Below the pieces are notes generated by a model. It saw only the letters and a program-made list of their open reading frames with translations. It made no database searches and had not been told where the DNA came from. A program made the translations under genes and the position numbers. Below, one piece after another: positions 1 to 7,936 of a DNA stretch of 46,703 bases (position 1 is its first letter; each line of letters begins with the position of its first letter). Origin of the DNA: an uncultured Arenicella sp. (GTDB taxonomy: Bacteria > Pseudomonadota > Gammaproteobacteria > Arenicellales > Arenicellaceae); NCBI GenBank assembly GCA_937974565.1, contig CALJWL010000044.1:1-46703 (forward strand), given 5' to 3'.

Positions 1-3000
1 TCGAAGCTGCGAGTTACCGTATTGCCCAGACCTCCTACACCAAAACCTGGCCCAGCGACCGCACTGATGTTCGCTCCGTTAATTTCAAGCTCACCGATTA
101 AACGGTTGCCCAGATACACATTGGTGATACTCGGCTTTGCACCACTGGTCACCAACTCACTCAGAATTTGGCCTTGCTGATTAACTATGTGCAATCGGGT
201 TTCCTCGGGTTTGATACTCCTCACGCGCTGCCGTAAACCAGAGTAATCATACTGACGCAACAGGCTGTTGGATCGGCTCTTAACCGTTCTAAGATTGGAT
301 GCATCGTCGTAAGCATACAGCCAACCGGTACTGGAATTAGATTTACGGTTGATGTTGCCGTAAACATCATAGCTGAATGAGGCAACGCCATTAATGCCTT
401 GCAAGCCCGTGACAGAACTGATTTTTCGATTATTGTAGGTGTAGGTTAAATTACTCGCAGCGCCCATTCTCTTAGTGAAAATGTCGTCTGCACTGTTATA
501 GGTGATGGTGCCAGTGCCCCATGGCCCCGTGTTGGATTTTAAACGGTTAAGACCGTCGTATGTCATTGCCTTTGATAGTCGGCTTTGCAAGTTGTCTCTC
601 ATGGAAAGCATGTTGCCTGCTTGATCATATTCGCGTGTGCGATCAGAGACACTGTTATTAATTTTAGTTCGGTTCGGCCAAAGCCGTGTTTGATACGTAT
701 GGGTGGCGCTGTTTCCACCCATATAACTGATGATCAGTGGTTGTCCACTGGCATTGTAGGAAACGTTGCTGACGTAGGGTGAGGCCTTGGTAGGCCAGCC
801 CAACGCATTGGGGGCATAGCTAATAACACTGCGATCAGGGTTTGTGAGTGAACTTAAAAAATCAAGATCATCGTACGCATAGTTAATGGTGAACCTTTTA
901 TTGTCGATGGTGTGAGCTTCTTTAGTCAGGTTATTGTTGACATCGTAGTTATAAATCAATTCCGCGATGCCTGAGTCGATACTCAGAACATTGTCGTTGT
1001 GATCGTAAGTGCGCGTCACATCGGGGGTCGCGCCTGGGTAATTGGTCAACGTAAGCCGGTTCAACGAATCATAAGAATAAAATGTTGTGCCTGAGCCACC
1101 GACTTTCTTACTGGTCATATTGCCGTTGGCATCTCGCCCATACGTTGTCGTGCCCGTTTCAGGGTGCGTGGCACTACGTAAAAACACACCAGAACCAAAA
1201 TCGTAACGGCGTTGCACGCCACTGCGTGTTATGGCTGTCACTTGGCCGAGTATATTGCGCTCCAACGCGTAATTAAGTGACTCTGGCCCCGTAACTCTCA
1301 AAAGCTCTTGCTCATTCGGGTCACCGAAAGATCGGTAGTGGCTCACGAATGTGTTATTACGTTCATCTCTTAAACTTTGTCGGTTAGCCGATTGATACGT
1401 AATGGTTTGCGAGCTGTTATCTGGGTGCGTGGTTCTGATGGTGCGATTCAGCGCATCGTAAGTAAAGTTGGTGCGCACTGATGAATTACAGCTTGAATAA
1501 CTGGGGTAGGTTTCGTAAGTGCTGTTGCCCACGGCGTTGTAGGCCATGCCCACGTGTACATTATCGCTGCGGGTACAAATGGCGCGGCCAAAACCGTCTA
1601 AATCCGTGCGTTGTTGGTAACGGCCCCGCGTGAGTGTGCGGCGGTTGGTGGTATAACTGATATTGGTGGTGGCGCCTCTGGGTGGGTCAACTTGCGTCAC
1701 GCGATCAATTGCATCGTATCGGTAGTTGGTGGCGTTTCCTCTGGGGTCGGTCACTCTGGTGACGTTGCCGAAACTGTCCACTTCACGACGAATACGCACT
1801 CCTTCTGGGCGGCGCTCATCTCGTGAGATGCCGTGGCGATAGCTTAAAAAAGACGTTGTGTTACGCCGAGCATCTTCTACCGAGGTGACGTTGCCTTGTC
1901 CGTCGTAGGTGTAACGCGTGATCACGCCGTAACGATTTTCCGAGGTCATATTGCCCCTGGAATCGAAGGTGCGGATGACCGCACGATTCGTACCGGAGCC
2001 CACGCGCTCTGACGCCACTTGCCCTACAATGTTTTGACCGTTACGGCGCGGATAGTAGGTCAGGTTAGTGGTTTTAGTCGCTTGCCCCACTTCGACGATA
2101 CGGTGCGGATTGATGTTATCGGAGAAATTTTCATAACGCGTGGTATAGCTGGTGTCGTCACGCGTGACGACTTTGCGGGTCATAAAATGTTGGTAGGTTT
2201 TTAAATCTCGAGCAAACAGCGAACCATAAGTGTAGGGCGCGCGCTCAAAGTTTTCACTGGAGATTTCGCGTTTATCGTATTCATACGTTTCAGTTTGCAA
2301 CACTCGGCGCTGTTTATCGCTGATGGTTTTTTGATACAACAACCCGGAGCGCCAGAGCTTCAAGTCCACGCCTAAGTAGGTGCCCGATAGGTTAATGAAA
2401 ATCGGCTTATGATGCCAATAGCGTTCAATACTGGTTGGCCCGTTAATCTCAACGATGGCCGAGGGGGTGCTGCCGTTGGTGAGCGAATAACTAAATGCCC
2501 ACGTGCCAGAGGCAATGGCGCGGCCCGCATTAACCTTAGACTTTACGGCCAGCGACACGTATTGATTAACCGCTCGGCAACTGTCGAACAGCACGCAAAT
2601 GTAATCGTAATCGTAGGTGGTGGTGGCGCCGTGTGGGTAGGTGGTGGTACGCAGCACATTATCGCCTGCTGAACCCGCCGATTTATCGTAATAAGAATAA
2701 CGCCACTCCCCAGTTGCCGCGCCCCCGGGAATCTCCACTCGGGTTAAATGATGAAAACGCAAATCTTGGTTTGCCACACCGTGATCGGGGGTAAAACGCG
2801 TGTGCGTGTACTTTACCTCACGACTGCCGTAGCGAATGCTGCTCAAGGTCACGCGACCCGGAAAACTGGTATCGCGATAGAAGAAATCCACCTGACGACC
2901 GTCTGGTGAACTGATGCGTTTAAAAATCGGGCTTTCTAAATCACTGTTGCTGTCGTAAGTAATGTCTAATCGGTTGCCGTTTCGATCTTCAATGCGGGTT

Positions 3001-3683
3001 GTATAAAATACAGAGCTGGTATTGGCTAGAAAGTCCGTGCCGCCTTCGATTTTATAATTCATGGTGTACTTGATGCCTTGCGGGTCAATGACCTCATAGC
3101 CCTGTAACTGACCAATTTGGTTATTGATCAAATTAACCGCCCAGTGGTCTTTGGTGACAAATTTGGCATTAGTGGAAAATACCGAGCCACGCGTATTACA
3201 CAAAAGCTGGCGTTGACTTCCGTCTGGCATTTCCAGCACAGGGTTATCCAGACTTGTGTGCCGCTCGGCCACCGAGTCATCTGGGCAGGTTGCGCTACTC
3301 AATTCAGAATCGCCTTTGCGAATGCGGCCAAAGTGCAACGACCAACCAACACCATAAGGGTTAGGTCGAGTGAGGCGATTATCGCGAGACAAAGAGCCCA
3401 ACGACCCTAACAGCGAATACACATTGTTAGACGAATAGCTGCGCTGAATGTGAATATCCATGCCGCCATTACCAGGCACATACAAATCCGTGTGTACCAA
3501 GCTTAAGCCACCAGAAAAGGTGTCGATGACTTCATTGGGGGCCAGCGAAGTGGCACCCCGATCAGGGTTGGGTGATGAGGCTTCGGCGAAGAAGTCTGGC
3601 ATCATGGCTTGCGTTGAAAACGACAGTAATAGGCAAAATGAAAAAATCACAGCAACGGCTGTGGTGGCTCTTCTAAGGTCCAT
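1..3683 (-). CDS. Secreted RHS/YD-repeat protein, C-terminus cut by window edge
   Basis: I read this frame directly on the minus strand. It starts at the ATG whose complement is 3681-3683 and stays open to base 1, about 1227 codons. An AAGGA ribosome site lies 5 nt before the start. Residues 1-26 form a Sec signal peptide (MDLRRATTAVAVIFSF, hydrophobic core, cleavage after TQA). A non-repetitive N-terminal region follows, with the LVHTDLYVPGNGG stretch near residue 50 that is common in RHS proteins. From about residue 590 to 1190 there are many YD-type repeats, for example YTYDGQGNVTSVEDAR, YRYDAIDRVTQVDPP and YNYDVNNNLTKEA. I checked the frame at several points and saw no frameshift. RHS proteins usually form a beta-cocoon shell around a variable C-terminal domain, often a toxin. 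That C-terminus lies outside the window. No PAAR or other type VI secretion marker is visible, so Sec export is the likelier route. Confidence 0.93.
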   Translation of the reverse strand, partial: MDLRRATTAVAVIFSFCLLLSFSTQAMMPDFFAEASSPNPDRGATSLAPNEVIDTFSGGLSLVHTDLYVPGNGGMDIHIQRSYSSNNVYSLLGSLGSLSRDNRLTRPNPYGVGWSLHFGRIRKGDSELSSATCPDDSVAERHTSLDNPVLEMPDGSQRQLLCNTRGSVFSTNAKFVTKDHWAVNLINNQIGQLQGYEVIDPQGIKYTMNYKIEGGTDFLANTSSVFYTTRIEDRNGNRLDITYDSNSDLESPIFKRISSPDGRQVDFFYRDTSFPGRVTLSSIRYGSREVKYTHTRFTPDHGVANQDLRFHHLTRVEIPGGAATGEWRYSYYDKSAGSAGDNVLRTTTYPHGATTTYDYDYICVLFDSCRAVNQYVSLAVKSKVNAGRAIASGTWAFSYSLTNGSTPSAIVEINGPTSIERYWHHKPIFINLSGTYLGVDLKLWRSGLLYQKTISDKQRRVLQTETYEYDKREISSENFERAPYTYGSLFARDLKTYQHFMTRKVVTRDDTSYTTRYENFSDNINPHRIVEVGQATKTTNLTYYPRRNGQNIVGQVASERVGSGTNRAVIRTFDSRGNMTSENRYGVITRYTYDGQGNVTSVEDARRNTTSFLSYRHGISRDERRPEGVRIRREVDSFGNVTRVTDPRGNATNYRYDAIDRVTQVDPPRGATTNISYTTNRRTLTRGRYQQRTDLDGFGRAICTRSDNVHVGMAYNAVGNSTYETYPSYSSCNSSVRTNFTYDALNRTIRTTHPDNSSQTITYQSANRQSLRDERNNTFVSHYRSFGDPNEQELLRVTGPESLNYALERNILGQVTAITRSGVQRRYDFGSGVFLRSATHPETGTTTYGRDANGNMTSKKVGGSGTTFYSYDSLNRLTLTNYPGATPDVTRTYDHNDNVLSIDSGIAELIYNYDVNNNLTKEAHTIDNKRFTINYAYDDLDFLSSLTNPDRSVISYAPNALGWPTKASPYVSNVSYNASGQPLIISYMGGNSATHTYQTRLWPNRTKINNSVSDRTREYDQAGNMLSMRDNLQSRLSKAMTYDGLNRLKSNTGPWGTGTITYNSADDIFTKRMGAASNLTYTYNNRKISSVTGLQGINGVASFSYDVYGNINRKSNSSTGWLYAYDDASNLRTVKSRSNSLLRQYDYSGLRQRVRSIKPEETRLHIVNQQGQILSELVTSGAKPSITNVYLGNRLIGELEINGANISAVAGPGFGVGGLGNTVTRSF

Positions 3684-3732
3684 ATAGTTCCTTGAGTTAG
3701 TTCTCTGAGTGCGTATTTAATTAGGGTACTGC

Positions 3733-3761
3733 ATTGTAAATCAGCGCATCATCGTCTTCAA
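3733..3761 (-). promoter_or_regulatory. Sigma-70-like promoter of the RHS gene
   Basis: On the minus strand there is a -35 TTGAAG (3756-3761), a 17-bp spacer and a -10 TACAAT (3733-3738). It would give a leader of about 43 nt before the RHS ATG at 3683. Both hexamers are near consensus and the spacing is ideal. Judged by eye only. Confidence 0.55.
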
Positions 3762-3929
3762 TCTCCACTCTTTATAAATTAATTTCCGATGTTTTTTATC
3801 TAACCCATCGTTGTTAAGCATAGAACGAACGGATTAATAAGAGAGAAAATACAGACAACAACCCATGAAGACCCGACTATGCCCAAGAGCAGCAGCCCAG
3901 ATGTGTCTTGGTGGTGATTAAGAGTAGAG

Positions 3930-4006
3930 TGGCCTCCCCGATTGGGCTCGAACCAACAATCTATCGCTTAGGAGGCGATTGCATTATCCAATTATGCTAC
4001 GGGGAG
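3930..4006 (-). tRNA. tRNA-Arg(CCT)
   Basis: The minus strand folds into a full cloverleaf of 77 nt including encoded CCA (3930-3932). The acceptor stem is CTCCCCG / CGGGGAG, the D arm GCAT...ATGC, the anticodon stem ATCGC / GCGAT with loop CTCCTAA (anticodon CCT, reading AGG), and the T arm GTTGG-TTCGAGC-CCAAT. The discriminator base is G. It lies upstream of the RHS gene on the same strand. tRNA 3' ends are common integration sites, but I found no second copy of this 3' end in the window. Confidence 0.95.
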
Positions 4007-4476
4007 GTATTTTTTGATGTAACTTAAGCAGTCAGTAAAACGCTAGTGTAACGAAATAGTTAGCCGCCACCAAATCAAAATTCGAAGATCGCAGAACTCA
4101 AACAACAGGAACGTTTGAAGGTTTTGTTGTTACTCTCATTTTGTTGTTTTTCTTTGATTCCGTTTTTTAAGGCACCGCTTGCTAGGGACATCATCAACTC
4201 ATTACACTTCATTACAGTTGTTCGTTACTTGCTTGATTTTTTCTATTTGCTTGCGTATTTTACGCCTAGAAAATGTTTTACCCATGGTCAATTATCACGG
4301 TCAAGGCCAATTATTTGCGTTTACAAACTTTTGCTTTAACAGGCTATAAGAATGACTGTTTCATCATAGATACGAAACAGTGAACTTTTGTATATTGTGG
4401 TGCCAATCACAGCAAATTTAATGGGTAAGACGCTAAAATAACGTATTAACGATTTGCATGTGTATAAGGGTCAAAA
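4007..4476. other. 470-bp intergenic stretch between tRNA-Arg and the YRG-repeat gene
   Basis: No convincing gene. A 74-codon TTG-start frame at 4115-4339 is hydrophobic at first but has no ribosome site and no recognisable family. There is an 8-bp inverted repeat, ACTGTTTC / GAAACAGT (4355-4362 and 4374-4381), about 95 bp before the next gene; it could be an operator or a weak hairpin. An AAGG ribosome site sits just before the ATG at 4477. Confidence 0.5.
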
Positions 4477-4923
4477 ATGGTAAACACACAAGATATAGAT
4501 TGGTTAGAAACCACCGAATTCAACGGGTTATCCACTAAGGGCATGATGTTGTGTTCACGCTTCGCTAGGGAACTAAAACGAGTGGATGGTCGCATTTTAA
4601 GCTTACGAGATCCACGACTACCCAAATTTATCAGCCAGTCGGTCAGAGCTAACCCTAATCCGGCGTTGGTTAACATCTTTAATGACTTAGTGGCTGAGCT
4701 TGAGGTATTGTCAGAGAAACGCGGACAGCCAAGGTATCGAGGTTCAGTTACCAATAAAGACGTCATTGAATCATCTAATGCCTCTGACAAAGGTCAAACA
4801 TCATCACAAGGGGCGCCTAAAATGTACCGGGGTGTGATGGTTGAGACTACAAAAACAGCAGCCACGCACTCAGAGAAGGTAAAATCGCAAAACACTTTTT
4901 ATCGAGGTTCGATAGTTAAGTAA
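4477..4923 (+). CDS. Small protein with three YRG motifs (DUF4278-like)
   Basis: 148 residues, ATG start with an AAGG site 7 nt upstream. The first ~80 residues look helical and soluble. The second half carries three YRG tripeptides at residues 87-89 (RYRGSV), 117-119 (MYRGVMV) and 142-144 (FYRGSIVK), separated by Ser/Thr/Lys-rich linkers. Repeated YRG(V/S) is the hallmark I know from DUF4278 proteins, so I call it DUF4278-like; the match is by motif only and the function is unknown. No signal peptide or membrane segment. An antisense frame covers 4446-4790, but this strand has the ribosome site, the motif repeat and a terminator directly after the stop. It is a single-gene unit, convergent with the DUF1499 gene. 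Confidence 0.75.
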   Translation: MVNTQDIDWLETTEFNGLSTKGMMLCSRFARELKRVDGRILSLRDPRLPKFISQSVRANPNPALVNIFNDLVAELEVLSEKRGQPRYRGSVTNKDVIESSNASDKGQTSSQGAPKMYRGVMVETTKTAATHSEKVKSQNTFYRGSIVK

Positions 4924-4934
4924 TCAGCCATAAT

Positions 4935-5002
4935 AAGCGATTGCCTTCAACAATTAAGGGTGCTGTGTTATTCAGTGCCCTTATTGTTGAAGGCAGTCGC
5001 TT
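4935..5002. terminator. Long bidirectional terminator hairpin
   Basis: A near-perfect inverted repeat: AAGCGA-TTGCCTTCAACAAT on the left pairs with the matching TTGTTGAAGGCA-TCGCTT on the right, with an inner GGGTGCTG / CAGTGCCC stem. T residues follow on the plus side (5001-5004) and an A/T-rich stretch on the minus side. It sits between the convergent YRG-repeat gene (stop 4923) and DUF1499 gene (stop 5020), so it can serve both. Confidence 0.8.
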
Positions 5003-5019
5003 TTAGTATTCGAAAATGT

Positions 5020-5748
5020 TTAATGCTCGAAGTTCTTAAGAAACGTTACGATTCTAGCCGCGTTTGCGCCTAAGTCACTGCCACCAAATCTAGAAACGGA
5101 TTTTAAATCAATTTCGGTGGTGCCATTTTCAGCTTTAATTCGAATAACTATGTCATCCTTAAACCCCCACAGCAAAGTCGTTTCTGTGGCTTCTATGCGG
5201 CCCTTTTCAACATCCACATCGACTATCTCCCACCCCATTAGTTTAGCTGTAGACTCGGCGCGAGCCATCGCTTCATCCACAGATAAAGTGGAAGTAAGGG
5301 TTTTAACATTAGGATAAGCCGCCGCTTGCAACTCACCCAGCGTACCAGTGTCACCGATCTTCAACATAGGGTCATAGTGATGAGGGTTGTCGTTATCATC
5401 GCGCAGCAACAACACTTTCTCAAAAGATGGTGCGTCTTGAATGTCGGTGGAAATATTATGAATAAATGGCACTGTTTTCGCTTTTTTTGCCTGCATTGAC
5501 AAAGGCACTACCGGAATAACCGCGATAATGGCACCTACGATCGCGGCTTTAGCGCCCTCAGGATTTTTATTCCGCTTGAATAGAAAATAACCAAGACCGA
5601 TCAAAAAAATCAGCGCCCCAATAACCGCACCGACCTGCAGGATCGTGAAACTTAACCCAAAACTGGTGACCTTTAAGCGGTACAATATCACGGCCAATGG
5701 AAACGCAAAGAAAGACGCAATACCAATTCGTTTAAGCCAATTACCCAT
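5020..5748 (-). CDS. DUF1499 family membrane protein
   Basis: 242 residues. There are three hydrophobic segments, at about 10-30, 35-57 and 68-84 (the last with AAIVGAIIAVIPVVPLSM), then a soluble domain. The domain has the DUF1499 pattern: an internal VKTLTSTLSVDEAMARAESTA stretch at about 150-170 and a C-terminal VSRFGGSDLGANAARI followed by a short helix. Family function is unknown; members are common in proteobacteria, plants and cyanobacteria. It lies 73 bp downstream of nagZ on the same strand and could be the last gene of that run. It ends at the bidirectional terminator. Confidence 0.8.
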   Translation of the reverse strand: MGNWLKRIGIASFFAFPLAVILYRLKVTSFGLSFTILQVGAVIGALIFLIGLGYFLFKRNKNPEGAKAAIVGAIIAVIPVVPLSMQAKKAKTVPFIHNISTDIQDAPSFEKVLLLRDDNDNPHHYDPMLKIGDTGTLGELQAAAYPNVKTLTSTLSVDEAMARAESTAKLMGWEIVDVDVEKGRIEATETTLLWGFKDDIVIRIKAENGTTEIDLKSVSRFGGSDLGANAARIVTFLKNFEH

Positions 5749-5821
5749 TGTGTTTTCCTCTGTAAATTTTCGATTCTAAGTTAAACATTGATTGAGGCCG
5801 GTAATAATGCGTTCTGCATAT

Positions 5822-6796
5822 TTAACCTGCGGCAGCAAGCCTGGCCAGTCTGCCAGAAAGCTTTTCATTTGGAATAAACTCCAAATCGGCAAGCAGTTGA
5901 TCGGCAAAATCCGGACGATTACACACCAACACCATATCGCAACCGGCGTTGATGGCTCGTTGGGCGCTGTCGACGATGGAAGCACCATTTGAGCCAGCCG
6001 AGGCGTCTATCGCACCCTGCATTGATAAGTCATCACTGAATATCACCCCTTCAAAGCCTAATTTATCGCGCAATACGTCTTGCAACCAATAATTAGAGTG
6101 CGTTGGAATTGATTCATCGCAATTGGTAAATAAAACGTGCGCCGTCATGATGCCTTCGATATCGTTGATCAGTTTTTGATACGGAATCATGTCATGACCG
6201 AGAACTTCACCTTCATTTCTCGAATCATGAGGTAAACAATGATGAGAGTCGCCGCTTACCCCACCGTGCCCTGGGAAGTGTTTGGCAATGGACACCATAC
6301 CCGCGGTATGCATGCCGTCTATATAAGCGGCAAGCAACTCGGTGGCCACATTGGGGTCGGGGTGAAAACATCGATCACCAATCACATCACTTTCTTGGCT
6401 AGCAACGTCAAAAACCGGTGCGAAACTGAAATCAACACCCACGTTAATCAACTCTGTGGCCATGGTGACGGCCGATTCAAAAGCACGCATCGGTGCGGTT
6501 TGTTTATTTTTTTGCCAACAATCGCCAAAGTATTGCGCCGGCGGCAAAATGGTGAATTCATCTTTAAAACGCTGAACACGCCCACCCTCTTGGTCTACTG
6601 CCACCAATAATGCCGGGGAACGAAGAGCCTTTATATCGGCAATGAGTTCGCTCACTTGAGCCTTACTTTGGTAGTTTCTGGCAAACAGAATCACAGCACC
6701 AACACTGGGGTGTAAAAGACGCTGCTTATCTTCTGCGTTGAGTACGAGGCCTGCGACGTCTAACATTACTGGGCCTAGAGGCATTCTATGTGTCAT
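5822..6796 (-). CDS. nagZ: Beta-N-acetylhexosaminidase NagZ
   Basis: 324 residues, GH3 family, cytosolic. NagZ removes GlcNAc from GlcNAc-1,6-anhydroMurNAc peptides imported during murein recycling; the products act as signals for AmpR-type beta-lactamase control in some species. Visible motifs: VDQEGGRVQRF at about 67, KHFPGHGG at 162-169, the flexible-loop GDSHHCLP with the Asp-His pair (about D173/H175), and SDDLSM (244-249) carrying the nucleophile Asp. Slightly shorter than the E. coli enzyme at the C-terminus. No signal peptide, as expected. It lies 106 bp downstream of a leaderless YkuD gene, and mpl, also in murein recycling, is in this window. Confidence 0.95.
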   Translation of the reverse strand: MTHRMPLGPVMLDVAGLVLNAEDKQRLLHPSVGAVILFARNYQSKAQVSELIADIKALRSPALLVAVDQEGGRVQRFKDEFTILPPAQYFGDCWQKNKQTAPMRAFESAVTMATELINVGVDFSFAPVFDVASQESDVIGDRCFHPDPNVATELLAAYIDGMHTAGMVSIAKHFPGHGGVSGDSHHCLPHDSRNEGEVLGHDMIPYQKLINDIEGIMTAHVLFTNCDESIPTHSNYWLQDVLRDKLGFEGVIFSDDLSMQGAIDASAGSNGASIVDSAQRAINAGCDMVLVCNRPDFADQLLADLEFIPNEKLSGRLARLAAAG

Positions 6797-6902
6797 TTGG
6801 TGTTGTTTGTTGATATGAGTATTTGAGTCGTCTGGCTAGCTTGCGGCGTGAGTGGTGGCCACTTTTGTGTCTGTCACTGGCTGCACTGCGGGTCTATGGC
6901 CG

Positions 6903-7391
6903 TTATTTAATGATGGTTACTTCAGTGCCGACATCGACTAAATCAAACAACTCGATGATGTCTGCGTTTCGCATTTTAATGCAACCGTGAGAACTCGGCA
7001 CCCCCATCGCATGCGAATCAGGCGCGCCGTGAATATAGACGTAGCGGCGCTGAGTATCAACTTGTCCACCACGATTTAAGCCACGTTCGTTTCCACACAG
7101 CCACATAATGCGCGTCAAAATCCAATCTCTGTTCGGATTTTTCTCAGCCAAGGCCTCAGAGTAAATTTCGCCGGTGGGCCGCCGACCAACAAAAACGGTG
7201 TTTTCAGGCACGCACGTCCCTATTTTGGCTCTTATTCGGTGCGAGCCTAAAGGGGTACATTCACTACCGTATTGTTGGCCTGTACCGTTCTTAGCCGTGG
7301 CTATTTGCGTTTGGTAAACCGGTTTTCCGCTATCAATAAAGCCGGTTAACGTTTGGTTGGTTACGGAGATATTAATACGTACCATTGTCAT
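6903..7391 (-). CDS. Leaderless YkuD-domain protein, probably a cytoplasmic L,D-carboxypeptidase (ElsL-like)
   Basis: 162 residues. The YkuD (L,D-transpeptidase) catalytic signature is clear: His in YIHGAPD (H121) and VPSSHGCIKMRN with catalytic C137. The domain fills the protein. There is no signal peptide, lipobox or LysM domain, and no upstream in-frame start could add one, because the preceding gene ends 7 bp away. Classical L,D-transpeptidases are periplasmic. A leaderless YkuD protein, ElsL of Acinetobacter baumannii, is known as a cytoplasmic L,D-carboxypeptidase that trims tetrapeptides for recycling. The nagZ gene next door supports the same role here, by inference. A plain transpeptidase exported another way is the alternative. 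Confidence 0.85.
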   Translation of the reverse strand: MTMVRINISVTNQTLTGFIDSGKPVYQTQIATAKNGTGQQYGSECTPLGSHRIRAKIGTCVPENTVFVGRRPTGEIYSEALAEKNPNRDWILTRIMWLCGNERGLNRGGQVDTQRRYVYIHGAPDSHAMGVPSSHGCIKMRNADIIELFDLVDVGTEVTIIK

Positions 7392-7398
7392 TAATGGC

Positions 7399-7881
7399 TC
7401 AACGGCTGTCTAATATGTGGTCGATAAGGGCATCACAGCCCTTGTCAACCAATTTAAAAACACGTTCAAAGCCAGCATCACCACCATAATAAGGGTCTGG
7501 TACGATTCGCTCCTCCATTTTCCCAATTCGATTGGCAAATTCTAAAAATAACCCGACCCAAGCACGCCCGCCTTCAGGAGCGTAGTAATTAATCAACTCA
7601 AGGTTGTCTTCATCCATCGCCAATATGTAGTCAAATTCATCATGATCATGAATGGAAATTTTACGGGCACGTATGTATTCCATATCAATTCCCGCGGAGC
7701 TAGCCTTGGAACGCGAGCGAGGGTCTGATGGTTCACCGATATGATAAGCGTGCGTGCCAGCCGAATCGATTTCTATTTGATCGTTTAACCCCCGCTCATT
7801 GACTTTATGTTGCATCACGCCATGCGCCGTCGGGGAACGGCAAATATTACCCATGCAAACAAACAATACTCTAGTAGTCAT
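7399..7881 (-). CDS. Low-molecular-weight protein tyrosine phosphatase
   Basis: 160 residues. The N-terminal P-loop VCMGNICRS carries the CX5R(S/T) signature (nucleophile C9, R15). The general-acid motif is present as VPDPYYGG near residue 130. The length is normal for the family and the protein is cytosolic. Members dephosphorylate tyrosine-phosphorylated proteins, often the Wzc-type kinases of polysaccharide export, but no such kinase is in the window, so the substrate is unknown. It lies 55 bp after kdsB and 7 bp before the YkuD gene. The spacing suggests cotranscription with both. Confidence 0.92.
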   Translation of the reverse strand: MTTRVLFVCMGNICRSPTAHGVMQHKVNERGLNDQIEIDSAGTHAYHIGEPSDPRSRSKASSAGIDMEYIRARKISIHDHDEFDYILAMDEDNLELINYYAPEGGRAWVGLFLEFANRIGKMEERIVPDPYYGGDAGFERVFKLVDKGCDALIDHILDSR

Positions 7882-7936
7882 ATTTTTCGTACACTAAATT
7901 AATGGCCATATCAGACAAAACGCATCTATTGTAAGA

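Noticed and set aside
4115-4339. 74-codon TTG-start hydrophobic frame
   Set aside because: No ribosome site, A/T-rich composition alone explains the hydrophobic start, and no homologous family comes to mind.
4446-4790. Antisense 114-codon frame over the YRG-repeat gene
   Set aside because: No ribosome site, no family resemblance, and the plus-strand gene has motif repeats and a terminator.
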